A DNA stretch of 64,000 nt, from NCBI GenBank assembly GCA_018240435.1, contig JAFEFT010000005.1, positions 1-64,000 of the forward strand. The letters are read 5' to 3'. The translations under genes were made by a program, and so were the position numbers. Shown here one piece after another: positions 39,821-50,762 of the stretch (positions within the stretch are counted from its first letter, which is position 1; each line of letters opens with the position of its first letter). Source of the DNA: Pseudomonadota bacterium. Lineage in GTDB: Bacteria > Pseudomonadota > Gammaproteobacteria > Xanthomonadales > Xanthomonadaceae. The notes under the pieces were generated by a model. The model was not told where the DNA came from. It did no database searches and saw only the letters and a program-made list of their open reading frames with translations.

Positions 39821-39973
39821 ATGATCTCGGGAATCATCAGCTCGATCCTGCTGGTGCTGTTCGTCGTCGGCTGGGCCTGGGTATGGAGCCCGCGGCGGCG
39901 TGCCGAATTCGAACGCGCCGCGCAGATGCCCCTGCACGACGACGGCCCCGACGCCCGGGAGGACGTGCCATGA
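39821..39973 (+). CDS. ccoQ: cbb3 oxidase subunit CcoQ (FixQ)
   Basis: A 50-aa single-helix protein (SSILLVLFVVGWAWVWSP) with a basic then acidic hydrophilic end (RRRAEFERAAQMPLHDD), typical of CcoQ, which stabilises the oxidase. It begins one base after the ccoO stop and overlaps ccoP by 4 bp (ATGA). Confidence 0.88.
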   Translation: MISGIISSILLVLFVVGWAWVWSPRRRAEFERAAQMPLHDDGPDAREDVP

Positions 39974-40926
39974 CGACAGGATGGTCGGTCTACGTCATCT
40001 TTCTGGTGACCTTGAACATCGTCGGCTGCGTGTGGTTGATCTGGTGGACGGCGCGGCGCTCGCCCGGCGACCCGGCGCCCACCGACACCGGCCACCTCTG
40101 GGACGGCGACGTCACCGAGTACAACAAGCCGATGCCGCGCTGGTGGATCAACCTGTTCTATCTCACCATCGTCTTCGCCATCGGCTATCTGATCGTCTAT
40201 CCGGGCCTGGGCTCGTATGCCGGCACCTTCGGCTGGACCTCGGCCAGGCAGCACGCCATCGACAAGGCGGCCGAAGATCGCAAGCTCGAAGCCACCTTCG
40301 CCGCCTACGCCGGCAAGCCGATCGACGTGCTCGCTCGCGATCCGGCGGCGGTGCGGCTGGGTCGCTCGATCTTCGCCGAGAATTGCGCCGCCTGCCACGG
40401 CTCGTCGGCGCGCGGGGCGATCGGCTATCCGAACCTGACCGACTCGACCTGGCTGTGGGGCGGCAGCCCCGATCGCATCCTCGAAACGATCCAGCACGGC
40501 CGCGAGAACATGATGCCGGCCTGGGGCAGCGTGCTCACCGGAATGGGTGGCGGCAACGCCGTCGACGAGGTGATCGCCTACGTGCGGGTGCTCGGTTCGA
40601 GCGACCACTCGCTGGTCAACAACACCCTGGCCGCGCAGGGCAAGCCGATGTTCGACAGCATCTGCGCCGCCTGCCACGGCCCGGAAGGCAAGGGCGATCC
40701 GGCGCGCGGCATTCCCAACCTCACCGATGCCGACTGGCTGTACGGCGGCAGCAACGAGGATCTGCGCAAGAGCATCAGCGACGGCCGCCACGGCCAGATG
40801 CCGGCGCACCTGGGTATCCTCGGCGATACCCGCACACGCCTGGTCGGCGCGTATGTCTGGTCGCTGTCGCATGCGGCCGGCGCGACGGCGCCCGCGGGGG
40901 CGTCACCTGCGGGATCGTCGCCATGA
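39970..40926 (+). CDS. ccoP: cbb3-type cytochrome c oxidase subunit III (di-heme)
   Basis: A 318-aa di-heme cytochrome c that takes electrons from soluble donors such as cytochrome c or azurin. Two N-terminal helices (VYVIFLVTLNIVGCVWLIWW; INLFYLTIVFAIGYLIVYPGLG) are followed by heme sites CAACH at Cys139-His143 and Cys232-His236. WDGDVTEYNKPMPRWW between the helices is the family signature. The Ala/Pro tail is variable. Azurin is encoded in the same island and is a plausible donor. Confidence 0.96.
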   Translation: MTTGWSVYVIFLVTLNIVGCVWLIWWTARRSPGDPAPTDTGHLWDGDVTEYNKPMPRWWINLFYLTIVFAIGYLIVYPGLGSYAGTFGWTSARQHAIDKAAEDRKLEATFAAYAGKPIDVLARDPAAVRLGRSIFAENCAACHGSSARGAIGYPNLTDSTWLWGGSPDRILETIQHGRENMMPAWGSVLTGMGGGNAVDEVIAYVRVLGSSDHSLVNNTLAAQGKPMFDSICAACHGPEGKGDPARGIPNLTDADWLYGGSNEDLRKSISDGRHGQMPAHLGILGDTRTRLVGAYVWSLSHAAGATAPAGASPAGSSP

Positions 40927-41213
40927 TCGGGCCGCGCAGCGACGAACCTCCGCCGCGACCGCTGGCGCAACGGCTGGGCGCGATCCTCTGGCCGAGCTTT
41001 TTCGCCGCCGGTGTGTGCACGATGGTGTTCTTCGCCTTCGTCGACCCGCTGGCGCTGCGCGACATGACCTTCCCGGAATTGCAGATCAGCCGCGAACTGG
41101 GCTACAGCATCGGCTTTTTCATGTTCTGGGTGGCGACCGCCAGCTCCAGCCTGTTCACCTGGATCCTGCTGCGGCCGGCATCGCGGTTCAATCCGCCATC
41201 GCCGCGAGGGTAG
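40923..41213 (+). CDS. Small two-helix membrane protein between ccoP and ccoG
   Basis: A 96-aa protein of unknown function. It overlaps the ccoP stop by 4 bp and ends 6 bp before ccoG, so it is part of the cco operon. Two hydrophobic helices are clear (ILWPSFFAAGVCTMVFFAFV and LGYSIGFFMFWVATASSSLFTWIL), separated by a conserved-looking DPLALRDMTFPELQISRE loop. I believe similar small proteins occur at this place in other xanthomonads. An accessory or assembly role for cbb3 is the simplest inference. Confidence 0.75.
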   Translation: MIGPRSDEPPPRPLAQRLGAILWPSFFAAGVCTMVFFAFVDPLALRDMTFPELQISRELGYSIGFFMFWVATASSSLFTWILLRPASRFNPPSPRG

Positions 41214-41219
41214 AGCGCG

Positions 41220-42755
41220 GTGGCCGGCAAATCGATCCCCATCGAAGTCGTCGCCGAAGGCGGCAACAGCCTGTACGCCAGCGAGCGCAAGGTGTATCCG
41301 CGCGACATCGACGGTCGCTACCAGCGCCTGCGCAAACTGGCCGTGTTCGTGCTGCTGGGGCTGTTCTACGGCATGCCGTGGCTGCACTGGGGTGGCCGCC
41401 AGGCGGTGCTGTTCGACTTGCCGGCGCGCAAGTTTTACGTGCTCGGCGTGGTGTTCTGGCCGCAGGATTTCGTCTTCCTGGCGATGTTGCTGATGATCGC
41501 CGGCTTCGCGCTGTTCTTCTTCTCGGCGCTCGCCGGCCGCCTGTGGTGCGGCTACGCCTGCCCGCAGACGGTGTGGACCGAGGTGTTCTTGCGCATCGAG
41601 CATTGGTGCGAGGGCGACCGCGCGCAGCGGATGCGTCTGGATGCGGCGCCGTGGTCGGCCGGCAAGGCGTGGCGCAAGGGCAGCAAACACCTGCTGTGGC
41701 TGCTGCTGGCATTGTGGACGGGTTTCACTTTCGTCGGCTTCTTCACGCCGATCGCCGAACTGGCGGCGCGTGCACCCCTGCACTGGAGTGGCTGGGAAGC
41801 GTTCTGGATCTTTTTCTACGCACTGGCGACGTGGGGCAACGCCGGCTTCCTGCGCGAACAGGTGTGCAAGTACATGTGCCCGTATGCGCGCTTCCAGGGC
41901 GCGATGTTCGATCGCGACACCCTGATCATCGCCTACGACCCGATGCGTGGCGAACCGCGCGGGCCGCGCCGGCGCGGCCTGGCCTCGGTGCTCGAGCGTG
42001 CCCGCGGCCTGCTCGGCGTCGAGCAGGCGTACGATTACGCGGCGCGCGCTGCGCATGCCTCCAGGCTCGATGCGGCCGGAACCACCGCCATCGTCGACCG
42101 TGCCGCCAGCGTGCAGCCGTTGCCGAAATTCGCCGCCGAGGAATTGGGCGATTGCATCGACTGCACGATCTGCGTGCAGGTCTGCCCGACCGGCATCGAC
42201 ATCCGCAACGGCCTGCAATACGAGTGCATCGCCTGCGGCGCCTGCATCGACGCCTGCGACGACGTGATGGGCAAGCTCGGCTATCCGCAGGGGCTGATCC
42301 GGCACACCACGCAAAACGCCGTCGATGGCCGGCCGACGCGGGTGGTGCGGCCGCGGATGGTCGTCTACGCCTTGTTGCTGCTGGCGATGCTGGTCGGCTG
42401 GGGCTGGGGCGTGAGCCATCGCAGCCCGCTGATCGCCGAGGTGCTGCGCGATCGCAACGCGCTGTATCGCGCCCTGCCCAACGGCGGCAGCGAGAACGAC
42501 TACAGCCTCAAGATCGTCAACAAGTCCGATCGCGCGCAGCACTATCGCATCACCCTGCGCGGCGATGCCGGCATCGCCCTGACCACGACCAGCACCGAAG
42601 TGGCAGCCAGGGCCGAGGAAGTGCTGACGGTGCCGTTGACGGCAGCGGCCGGCGCCGCAGTGCATGGCCGCCACGAAGTGCAGTTCGTGGTTGGCGCCCG
42701 TGACGGTTCGGCCAGCGCGGTCGTCAAATCCACCTATTTCGGGCCGCCGCCATGA
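41220..42755 (+). CDS. ccoG: Cytochrome c oxidase accessory protein CcoG (RdxA/FixG)
   Basis: A 511-aa membrane iron-sulfur protein; the family reduces Cu(II) for cbb3 CuB assembly. Several N-terminal helices surround RLWCGYACPQTVWTEVF and VCKYMCPYARFQGAMFD, then two ferredoxin motifs (CIDCTICVQVCP and CIACGACIDACD) near residues 311-346, and a C-terminal Ig-like FixG domain. GTG 41220 is the start, 6 bp after the preceding gene. The stop overlaps fixH by 4 bp. Confidence 0.94.
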   Translation: MAGKSIPIEVVAEGGNSLYASERKVYPRDIDGRYQRLRKLAVFVLLGLFYGMPWLHWGGRQAVLFDLPARKFYVLGVVFWPQDFVFLAMLLMIAGFALFFFSALAGRLWCGYACPQTVWTEVFLRIEHWCEGDRAQRMRLDAAPWSAGKAWRKGSKHLLWLLLALWTGFTFVGFFTPIAELAARAPLHWSGWEAFWIFFYALATWGNAGFLREQVCKYMCPYARFQGAMFDRDTLIIAYDPMRGEPRGPRRRGLASVLERARGLLGVEQAYDYAARAAHASRLDAAGTTAIVDRAASVQPLPKFAAEELGDCIDCTICVQVCPTGIDIRNGLQYECIACGACIDACDDVMGKLGYPQGLIRHTTQNAVDGRPTRVVRPRMVVYALLLLAMLVGWGWGVSHRSPLIAEVLRDRNALYRALPNGGSENDYSLKIVNKSDRAQHYRITLRGDAGIALTTTSTEVAARAEEVLTVPLTAAAGAAVHGRHEVQFVVGARDGSASAVVKSTYFGPPP

Positions 42756-43288
42756 GCCGTTCCGGGGGCGATCGCCAAGACGCGCCGGAGCCGGTTGTCG
42801 CCGTTGCCGCCTGGCGCGAGCCGATGGTGTGGCTGATCGTCGGCTTGCCGCTGGCGTCGATGGTGTTCGCGTTCTGGCTGTTGTGGGCAGCGGTGCATAC
42901 CGACGGCAACGACGACCTGGGCGAACACGTGCAGCGTACCGGCGAGGCGCAGGTGGCCGACCTGGGGCCCGATGCGCGCGCGCGCGAACTCGGGTTGGTG
43001 GCGGTGCTGCGGGTGGACGGCAAGGGCGTCGACGTCTATCCGGCGCAGGGCGGCTTTCCGCGCCAGCAGGCGCTGACGCTGACGCTGCGCCATCCGACCG
43101 ACGCCAGGCAGGATCGGAGTTTGCAACTGCCCGCCAGCGCCGACGGCTGGCGCGCCAGCGCCGCCATCGGCGATGGCCACGACTGGCTCGCACAACTGAC
43201 GCCGCGCGACGGCCACTGGCGGCTGCGTGGCCGCTTGCGCGCCGGCAGCCATTCGGTACGGCTGGAGCCGCTCGTCGGCGGGCCCTGA
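42752..43288 (+). CDS. fixH: FixH-family cbb3 assembly protein
   Basis: A 178-aa membrane-anchored protein (CcoH/FixH) needed for cbb3 oxidase assembly. One N-terminal helix (PMVWLIVGLPLASMVFAFWLLW) precedes a periplasmic beta domain; this order and the position between ccoG and ccoI identify it. The soluble part is Ala/Arg-rich and poorly conserved, as in other FixH proteins. Confidence 0.85.
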   Translation: MSRSGGDRQDAPEPVVAVAAWREPMVWLIVGLPLASMVFAFWLLWAAVHTDGNDDLGEHVQRTGEAQVADLGPDARARELGLVAVLRVDGKGVDVYPAQGGFPRQQALTLTLRHPTDARQDRSLQLPASADGWRASAAIGDGHDWLAQLTPRDGHWRLRGRLRAGSHSVRLEPLVGGP

Positions 43289-43292
43289 TGCG

Positions 43293-45674
43293 ATGGACAT
43301 GCGCACTCGCATGGCGTGTTTCCACTGTGGTGAGGCGATCGCCGCCGACTCGGTGAGTGCGCGCATCGGCGATGGCGAGCGCGATTTTTGCTGCGAAGGC
43401 TGCGCCGCCGCGGCGCGCTGGATCGCCGGCGCCGCGCTGGGCGACTACTACGCGTTGCGCAGCGCTCCGGCCACGCGGGTGACCGCCAGCGGCGAGGACT
43501 ACCGCGCCTGGGATCATCCTTCGGTGCTCGCCGAGCACGCCGCGGTGGTGCCCGGCGGCCGCGAGATCGGCCTGCTCACCGACGGAATGCGCTGCGCCGC
43601 CTGTGCGTGGCTCATCGACCATGCGCTGCGCCGCGAACCGGGTGTGCTGGACGTGCTCGCCAACGCCATCACCGGCCGCATCGTGCTGCGCTGGGATCCG
43701 GCGCAGGTGGCGTTGTCGCGCCTGCTGGCGCGGCTGGACACGCTCGGCTACCGGCCCGGCCTGGCCGGCGAGCAGACACGCGAGCGGCGGCGCGCCGAGG
43801 AACGCCGCCGCAGCCTGCTGCGCATCGGCGTGGCCGCCTTCGGGGCGATCCAGGCGATGATGTTCGCCGAGGCGCTGTACTGGGATCCGCACGGCACGAT
43901 GGCGATCCCCACCCGCGATTTCTTCCGCTGGCTCACCTGCCTCGTCGCCACCCCGGTGGTGCTGTATGCCGGCGCGCCGTTCCTTTCCGGGATGGCGCGG
44001 GAACTGCGCGGGCGCCGGCTCGGCATGGATACCCTGGTCGCCGGCTCGATCCTGCTGGCATGGGCGGCGAGCGTGCAACAGACCGTGGTCGGCGGGCCGC
44101 ATGTGTGGTTCGACGCGGCGGCGATGTTCGTGCTGTTGCTGCTGCTGGCGCGCCTGCTCGAACAGCGCGCCCGCGCGCTCGCCGGCGCCCGCGTCGAGGC
44201 GATGGCGCGGGCGCGGCCGGCGCTGGCATTGCGCGAGTGCGGCGATGGCCGGCGCGAACGGGTGCCGGTTGGCGAGCTGCTGGCCGGCGATGTGGTGGCG
44301 GTGGCCGCCGGCGAGGCGGTGCCGGCCGATGGCGTGCTGCGCGATGCCGCCGCGTGCTTCGACGAATCGCTGCTGACCGGCGAGTCGCGGCCGGTGCGCC
44401 ACGCGCCCGGCGAACCGGTGCTGGCCGGCAGCGTCTGTCGCGAAGTGCCGGCGCGGATCGAGGTCACCGATACCGGCGCGGCGACGCGATTGTCGCAGCT
44501 GCTGCGGCTGGTCGAACGCGCCCAGGCGACGCGGCCGCGACTGGCGCGGCTGGCCGACCGCGTCGCCGTCGCCTTCACCTGGCTGCTGCTCGCCTGTGCC
44601 GCGCTGACTTGGTGGTGGTGGCGTGGCCACGACCCGGCGCGGGCGCTGGAAACGACGCTGGCGGTGCTGGTGGTGAGTTGCCCGTGCGCGCTGTCGCTGG
44701 CGATTCCGGCGGCGCTGACGGTGGCGCACGGCGCGCTGGCGCGGCTGGGCGTGCTGGTGGTCGGCAGCGAGGCGCTGGCGACGCTGGCGCGCGTGGATCG
44801 CATCGTGTTCGACAAGACCGGCACCCTCGCCAGCGGGGCGGCGCAATTGCAGGAGGTCACCACCTTCGCCGGCTGCAGCCGCGAGCGGGCGCTGGCGTTG
44901 GCGGCAGCGCTCGAGCGCGACAGCACGCATCCGCTGGCGCGGTTGTTTGCGCCGATGGCTGCCGGGCTCGTGGCGACCGACCTGCGCACGCAGCCGGGGC
45001 AGGGCGTCGAGGGGCGGATCGATGGCCGCCGGTGGCGCATCGGGCGGGCCGACTTTGCCGCCGGCGGCGCCGACGATGGCGCGATCTGGCTCGGCGATGG
45101 CGGCACCGCGGCAGCGCGGTTCACCGTGCACGAGCAGGTTCGCTACGACGCCGCGACGACGGTCGCGCAATTGCGCGCGCAAGGCATCGCCGTCGACCTG
45201 TGCAGCGGCGATGCGCGCGAGGCAGTGCAGCGGGTGGCGACGAGCGTCGGCATCGCCGCACCGCTGGCGCGGCAGTCGCCCGAGGACAAACTGGCGCACG
45301 TGCGCGCGGCGCAGGCGCGAGGGCAGGTGGTGGCGATGGTCGGCGACGGCATCAACGATGCGCCGGTGCTGGCCGGCGCCGACGTGTCGATCGCGATGGG
45401 CGAGGGCAGCGCGTTGGCGCACCGCGCCGCCAATGTGGTGCTGCACGGATCGTCGCTGCGGCGCATTGCGCAGGCGATCGCGTTGGCGCGACGCACGCGC
45501 CGCATCGTGCGGCAGAATCTGGCATGGGCGATGGCCTACAACCTGGCGGCGATACCGCTCGCGGCCGCTGGCATGATCGGGCCGTGGCAGGCGGCGCTGG
45601 GCATGGCCGCGTCGTCGCTGCTGGTCACCCTCAACGCGTTGCGAGCCGGAACCAGGACGCCTGCCGATGACTAG
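43293..45674 (+). CDS. ccoI: Copper-translocating P1B-type ATPase CcoI (FixI)
   Basis: A 793-aa ATPase that delivers copper for cbb3 assembly. The N terminus has a Cys-rich metal-binding region (ACFHCGEAIAADS, DFCCEGCAAAARWI) and an HMA-like domain with GMRCAACAWLI. The core shows the translocation motif SCPCALS near residue 462, the phospho-Asp motif DKTGT near residue 507, a DESLLTGES actuator motif, HPLAR, and GDGINDAPVL. The inserted Cys-rich N terminus is typical of FixI rather than of CopA. Start ATG 43293 lies 4 bp after fixH; ATG 43311 is an alternative. Confidence 0.94.
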   Translation: MDMRTRMACFHCGEAIAADSVSARIGDGERDFCCEGCAAAARWIAGAALGDYYALRSAPATRVTASGEDYRAWDHPSVLAEHAAVVPGGREIGLLTDGMRCAACAWLIDHALRREPGVLDVLANAITGRIVLRWDPAQVALSRLLARLDTLGYRPGLAGEQTRERRRAEERRRSLLRIGVAAFGAIQAMMFAEALYWDPHGTMAIPTRDFFRWLTCLVATPVVLYAGAPFLSGMARELRGRRLGMDTLVAGSILLAWAASVQQTVVGGPHVWFDAAAMFVLLLLLARLLEQRARALAGARVEAMARARPALALRECGDGRRERVPVGELLAGDVVAVAAGEAVPADGVLRDAAACFDESLLTGESRPVRHAPGEPVLAGSVCREVPARIEVTDTGAATRLSQLLRLVERAQATRPRLARLADRVAVAFTWLLLACAALTWWWWRGHDPARALETTLAVLVVSCPCALSLAIPAALTVAHGALARLGVLVVGSEALATLARVDRIVFDKTGTLASGAAQLQEVTTFAGCSRERALALAAALERDSTHPLARLFAPMAAGLVATDLRTQPGQGVEGRIDGRRWRIGRADFAAGGADDGAIWLGDGGTAAARFTVHEQVRYDAATTVAQLRAQGIAVDLCSGDAREAVQRVATSVGIAAPLARQSPEDKLAHVRAAQARGQVVAMVGDGINDAPVLAGADVSIAMGEGSALAHRAANVVLHGSSLRRIAQAIALARRTRRIVRQNLAWAMAYNLAAIPLAAAGMIGPWQAALGMAASSLLVTLNALRAGTRTPADD

Positions 45675-45828
45675 TCTGCTGTTGCTGGTGCCGGTGAGCC
45701 TGGTGCTGCTCGGATTGGCGATCTGGGCGTTCGTGTGGGCGGTGCGTGGCGGTCAGTTCGACGATCTGGACGCGCCTTCGATCGACGTGCTGCGCGACGA
45801 TCCGGCCACACCCGGCGATGACGATTGA
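45667..45828 (+). CDS. ccoS: cbb3-type oxidase assembly protein CcoS
   Basis: A 53-aa single-helix protein (LLLLVPVSLVLLGLAIWAFVWAV) followed by GGQFDDLDAPSIDVLRDD, the CcoS signature. The family is required for cofactor insertion into CcoN. It overlaps the end of ccoI by 8 bp and the next gene by 11 bp. Confidence 0.92.
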   Translation: MTSLLLLVPVSLVLLGLAIWAFVWAVRGGQFDDLDAPSIDVLRDDPATPGDDD

Positions 45829-46543
45829 CTGGCTGCCGCTGACCGCCGCCAGCCTCGCCGGCGTGCTCGGCGGCGCCCACTGCGCTGCCATGTGCGGCGG
45901 CATCGCCACCGGTTTCGGCGCCGCCGGCGGTCGCTCGCGGGCATTGGCGCATGCAGTGCAGGCCAACGCCGGGCGCATCGCCGGTTACGCGCTGGCGGGC
46001 GCGGCCGTTGGCACCATCGGCCACGGCGTGCTCGGGCTGGCGCGGATGCCGGTGCTGATCGTCGGCCTGCGCGTCGGCCTCGGCGTGGCGATGATCGCGG
46101 TCGCCTTGCGGGTATTCGATCGCACCCGCAGCGGCCTGCTGACGGCGCCGGCGCAGGCGGCATGGCGCTGGCTGCAACCGCTGCAACGGCGTCTGTGGCC
46201 GCCGCACACGGCGGCGCGCCGCATCGGCCTGGCCGTCTTGTGGGGCTGGATGCCGTGCGGGCTGAGCACCAGCGTGCTGGCGATCGCATGGATGCAGGCC
46301 GACCCGGTGCAATCGACGTTGACCATGGCGGCGTTCGGATTGGGCACCTTGCCGGTGATGCTGCCGCTGACGTGGTCGGGCGCGCGCCTGGGCCGCTGGC
46401 TGCACACCGGCCGGCGCCGCCAGGCCGCGGCCTCGTTGCTGTTGCTGGCCGGCATCGTCACCGCCGCCTCGCCGTGGCTGATGGCGGTGCCGGCGCTGCA
46501 TGGCGTGCTCGGTGCGCTGGGTTGCGTGCGCTGGCCGGCGTGA
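45818..46543 (+). CDS. DsbD_2/TauE-SafE-like membrane protein of the cco cluster
   Basis: A 241-aa polytopic membrane protein that commonly follows ccoS. It has about six helices with Cys/His pairs in GGAHCAAMCGG in the first helix and GWMPCGLSTSVLA in the fourth, the arrangement seen in copper-handling DsbD_2 proteins near cbb3 genes. The proposed role in copper or thiol delivery to the oxidase is inference from this context. It is the last gene of the cco unit; an FNR box and a new transcription unit follow. Confidence 0.82.
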   Translation: MTIDWLPLTAASLAGVLGGAHCAAMCGGIATGFGAAGGRSRALAHAVQANAGRIAGYALAGAAVGTIGHGVLGLARMPVLIVGLRVGLGVAMIAVALRVFDRTRSGLLTAPAQAAWRWLQPLQRRLWPPHTAARRIGLAVLWGWMPCGLSTSVLAIAWMQADPVQSTLTMAAFGLGTLPVMLPLTWSGARLGRWLHTGRRRQAAASLLLLAGIVTAASPWLMAVPALHGVLGALGCVRWPA

Positions 46544-46637
46544 GCGGTTTTCAGTCGGCACGGATGCGGCGTCGCGGCGAAGCAGCCAGCGATCGCGCAC
46601 GGGCCTGCCGCGGGGCGCCCCGGCTTCGAAAACAGGC

Positions 46638-46651
46638 TTGATTCAGGTCAA
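46638..46651. promoter_or_regulatory. FNR/Anr box upstream of the GspE-like ATPase gene
   Basis: TTGATTCAGGTCAA matches the FNR consensus at every specified base on one side and as GTCAA on the other. It lies in the 249-bp gap after the cco cluster, centred 148 bp before the ATPase start. The predicted class II start site is near 46686, with only a weak -10 (GATGCT). Confidence 0.8.
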
Positions 46652-46792
46652 GCCGACGCTGCGGTGGCTTGGCGATGCTGCCGACATGCGGGCGGCATCC
46701 GCTGCCGACGCCGATGACGATGACGATGACGACGCCGATTGTGGCACCCCTCACCGCAAGCCGCCGCCACCACCGTCACCCGGGACGATCCG

Positions 46793-48493
<1,701 letters not shown>

Positions 48494-48513
48494 AGCGCCA
48501 GCGCCGGACACGC

Positions 48514-48527
48514 TTGACCAAGGTCAA
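48514..48527. promoter_or_regulatory. FNR/Anr box upstream of hemN
   Basis: TTGACCAAGGTCAA is a perfect palindromic FNR-type box. Its centre at 48520.5 places a class II start site at 48562, exactly the A of the hemN ATG. AACCAT at 48550-48555 is the only -10 candidate at the right place (3 of 6). Confidence 0.85.
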
Positions 48528-48561
48528 TGCGGCGCCGATGCTCGCGCGCAACCATGGCCGC

Positions 48562-49965
48562 ATGTCCGAGTTGTCCGCCATCCCGCCGTTCGACGCCGAT
48601 CTGCTGCGCCGCTACGACCGCCCCGGCCCGCGCTACACCTCCTATCCGACCGCGCCGCACTTCGCCGCCGGCTTCGGCGAGGACGCCTTGCGCGAGGTGA
48701 TCCGGCGCAGCAACACCGATCCGATCCCGCGCCCGCTGTCGCTGTACGCGCACATCCCGTTCTGTTTCAGCCCGTGCTTCTATTGCGGCTGCAACCGCGT
48801 CATCACCCGCGATCGCGCGCGCGGTGGCACCTACCTGGCGCGGCTGGTGCGCGAGATCGCGATGGTGGCGCCGCTGTTCGACCGCGACCGCGAGGCCGTG
48901 CAGTTGCATCTGGGCGGCGGCACGCCCAATTTTCTCGACGCCCATCAGCTCGAGGAGCTGGTCGACACCATCGCTTCGCACTTCCGTCTGGCCGACGCCG
49001 CTGCCCGCGAGGTGTCGATCGAGCTCGACCCGCGCTGCGTCAAGGATGGCGACATCGCGGCGATGGCGGCGATCGGTTTCAATCGCGCCAGCCTCGGCGT
49101 GCAGGATTTCGACCCGGCGGTGCAACAGGCGGTCAACCGCATCCAGAGCGTCGAAGAGACGCTGGCCGTGGTCGATGCCTGCCGCCGGCACGGCTTTCGC
49201 TCGGTCAACATCGATCTGATTTACGGATTGCCCGGCCAGAACGCGCAGGGCTTCGCGCGCACGCTGGACATCGTCACCACGGTGCGTCCCGACCGGCTGG
49301 CGGTCTACAGCTACGCGCACATGCCGCAACTGTTTCGCCCGCAGCGGCAGATCGACGAAAGCCGGCTGCCGGATCCGGAAGCCAAGCTCGGCTTGCTGCG
49401 GCTGGCGATCGACAAGCTCTCGGCCGCCGGCTATCGCTACATCGGCATGGACCACTTCGCGTTGCCCGACGACGACCTTGCGCGGGCGCTCGAACGCGGC
49501 GGCCTGCATCGCAATTTCATGGGTTACACCACCCATGCCGAGTCCGACCTGGTCGCCTTCGGCGTCAGCGCGATCAGCCATGTCGGCGACAGCTTCAGCC
49601 AGAACCCGCGCGACCTGCCGTCGTGGGAAGCGGCGATCGATGCCGGGCGCATCCCGACCTGGCGCGGGGTGCGCATGGATGCCGACGATCGCGTCCGCGC
49701 CGATGCCATCGGGCAATTGATGTGCACCGGCCGCATCGACGTCGCTGCGCTGGAGGCGCGCCATGACATCGCGTTCGTCCGCTATTTCGGCGACGAACTG
49801 GATCGGCTGGCGCCGCTGATGGCCGACGGCCTGGTCGAAGTCGACGATGCGGCGATCCACGCGACCTCGCGCGGGCGCTTGCTGTTGCGTATCATTGCCG
49901 CATGTTTCGACCGCTATCTGCACGAGTCGTCCTCGCTTCCGGCGCGGTTCTCCAAGGCCATCTGA
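48562..49965 (+). CDS. hemN: Oxygen-independent coproporphyrinogen III oxidase
   Basis: HemN is the radical-SAM enzyme that converts coproporphyrinogen III to protoporphyrinogen IX without oxygen, supplying heme for cytochromes under low oxygen. The 467-aa protein has the SAM-cluster motif CFSPCFYCGC (Cys68, Cys72, Cys75 and the extra Cys77), HLGGGTPNFL, and the HemN-specific N-terminal RYDRPGPRYTSYPTAPHF. ATG 48562 is preferred over the in-frame ATG 48538, which would overlap the promoter region. If the FNR site works as class II, the mRNA would be leaderless. Confidence 0.95.
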   Translation: MSELSAIPPFDADLLRRYDRPGPRYTSYPTAPHFAAGFGEDALREVIRRSNTDPIPRPLSLYAHIPFCFSPCFYCGCNRVITRDRARGGTYLARLVREIAMVAPLFDRDREAVQLHLGGGTPNFLDAHQLEELVDTIASHFRLADAAAREVSIELDPRCVKDGDIAAMAAIGFNRASLGVQDFDPAVQQAVNRIQSVEETLAVVDACRRHGFRSVNIDLIYGLPGQNAQGFARTLDIVTTVRPDRLAVYSYAHMPQLFRPQRQIDESRLPDPEAKLGLLRLAIDKLSAAGYRYIGMDHFALPDDDLARALERGGLHRNFMGYTTHAESDLVAFGVSAISHVGDSFSQNPRDLPSWEAAIDAGRIPTWRGVRMDADDRVRADAIGQLMCTGRIDVAALEARHDIAFVRYFGDELDRLAPLMADGLVEVDDAAIHATSRGRLLLRIIAACFDRYLHESSSLPARFSKAI

Positions 49966-49987
49966 AACGGCCTGCGGCGGAGTCGGC

Positions 49988-50731
49988 ATGAACAGCCAGC
50001 CGCAATGCCCGCCGCCGATCGCCGACGACGGCGACGCGCTCCATTTCTGCAGCACCTGCGCGTTCTCCGCTGCTTGCCTTGCGCACGGCATGGACAAGGC
50101 CTCGCTGGCGCAGCTGCACGTGCTGGTCGATCACGTCGGGCCGTTCTCGGAAGGCGAATACATCTTCCGCGAGGGCGATCCGTTCACCGCCATCGCCGCC
50201 GTCCGCGCCGGCACCGTCAAGACTTTCGTCGTCGATCGCAGCGGCCACGAGCAGGTGCGCGGCTTCCACCTACCCGGCGAGTTGATCGGGCTGAGCGCGA
50301 TCTCCAACGCCCGCTATCCGTGCAACGCCATCGCCCTGGACACGGTGATGCTGTGTCGCTTCTCGTTCCCGCAGCTGGCGTTGCTGGCCGCGCGCCTGCC
50401 GGGCCTGCAAGAGCAATTGTTCCGGTTGCTGTCGCAGGACATCGGCAAGGCGGCGCTGCTGGCCGGCGATTTCAGCGCCGACGAGCGCATGGCCGCCTTC
50501 CTCGTCTCGCTGTCGCGGCGCTATGCCGCCCGCGGTTTTTCCGCCACCCGCATGCACCTGACGATGGGCCGCACCGACATGGCCAACTACCTGCGCCTTG
50601 CCGCCGAAACCGTCAGCCGGGTACTGCGCCGCTTCCAGGACGACGGCCTGATCGCGGTGGATCGCCGCGAACTGGAAATCCGCGATATGGATCGCCTGCA
50701 AGCGCTGGCGCGGGCGGTGTTGCGGGAGTGA
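49988..50731 (+). CDS. fnr: FNR/Anr-type oxygen-sensing transcription regulator
   Basis: A 247-aa CRP/FNR-family regulator. The N-terminal cluster ligands Cys21, Cys24 and Cys30 (CSTCAFSAAC, CX2CX5C) and the internal Cys112 (RYPCNAI) match the four cysteines of E. coli FNR, so a [4Fe-4S] oxygen sensor is expected. The cyclic-nucleotide-like domain spans residues 45-165. The recognition helix reads AAETVSRVLRRFQDDG, with the ETVSR signature that reads TTGAT half-sites. No FNR box lies directly upstream. It is central to the island, in which seven FNR-like boxes were seen. Confidence 0.95.
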   Translation: MNSQPQCPPPIADDGDALHFCSTCAFSAACLAHGMDKASLAQLHVLVDHVGPFSEGEYIFREGDPFTAIAAVRAGTVKTFVVDRSGHEQVRGFHLPGELIGLSAISNARYPCNAIALDTVMLCRFSFPQLALLAARLPGLQEQLFRLLSQDIGKAALLAGDFSADERMAAFLVSLSRRYAARGFSATRMHLTMGRTDMANYLRLAAETVSRVLRRFQDDGLIAVDRRELEIRDMDRLQALARAVLRE

Positions 50732-50762
50732 GGGGATGGCTGGTCGTGCGGCCGTTGCTGCC

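Noticed and set aside
40578-45446. A 1622-codon open frame on the minus strand opposite the cco genes
   Set aside because: It is opposite ccoP-ccoG-fixH-ccoI, all certain genes; the product is His/Arg/Ala-rich low complexity, an effect of GC-rich third positions.
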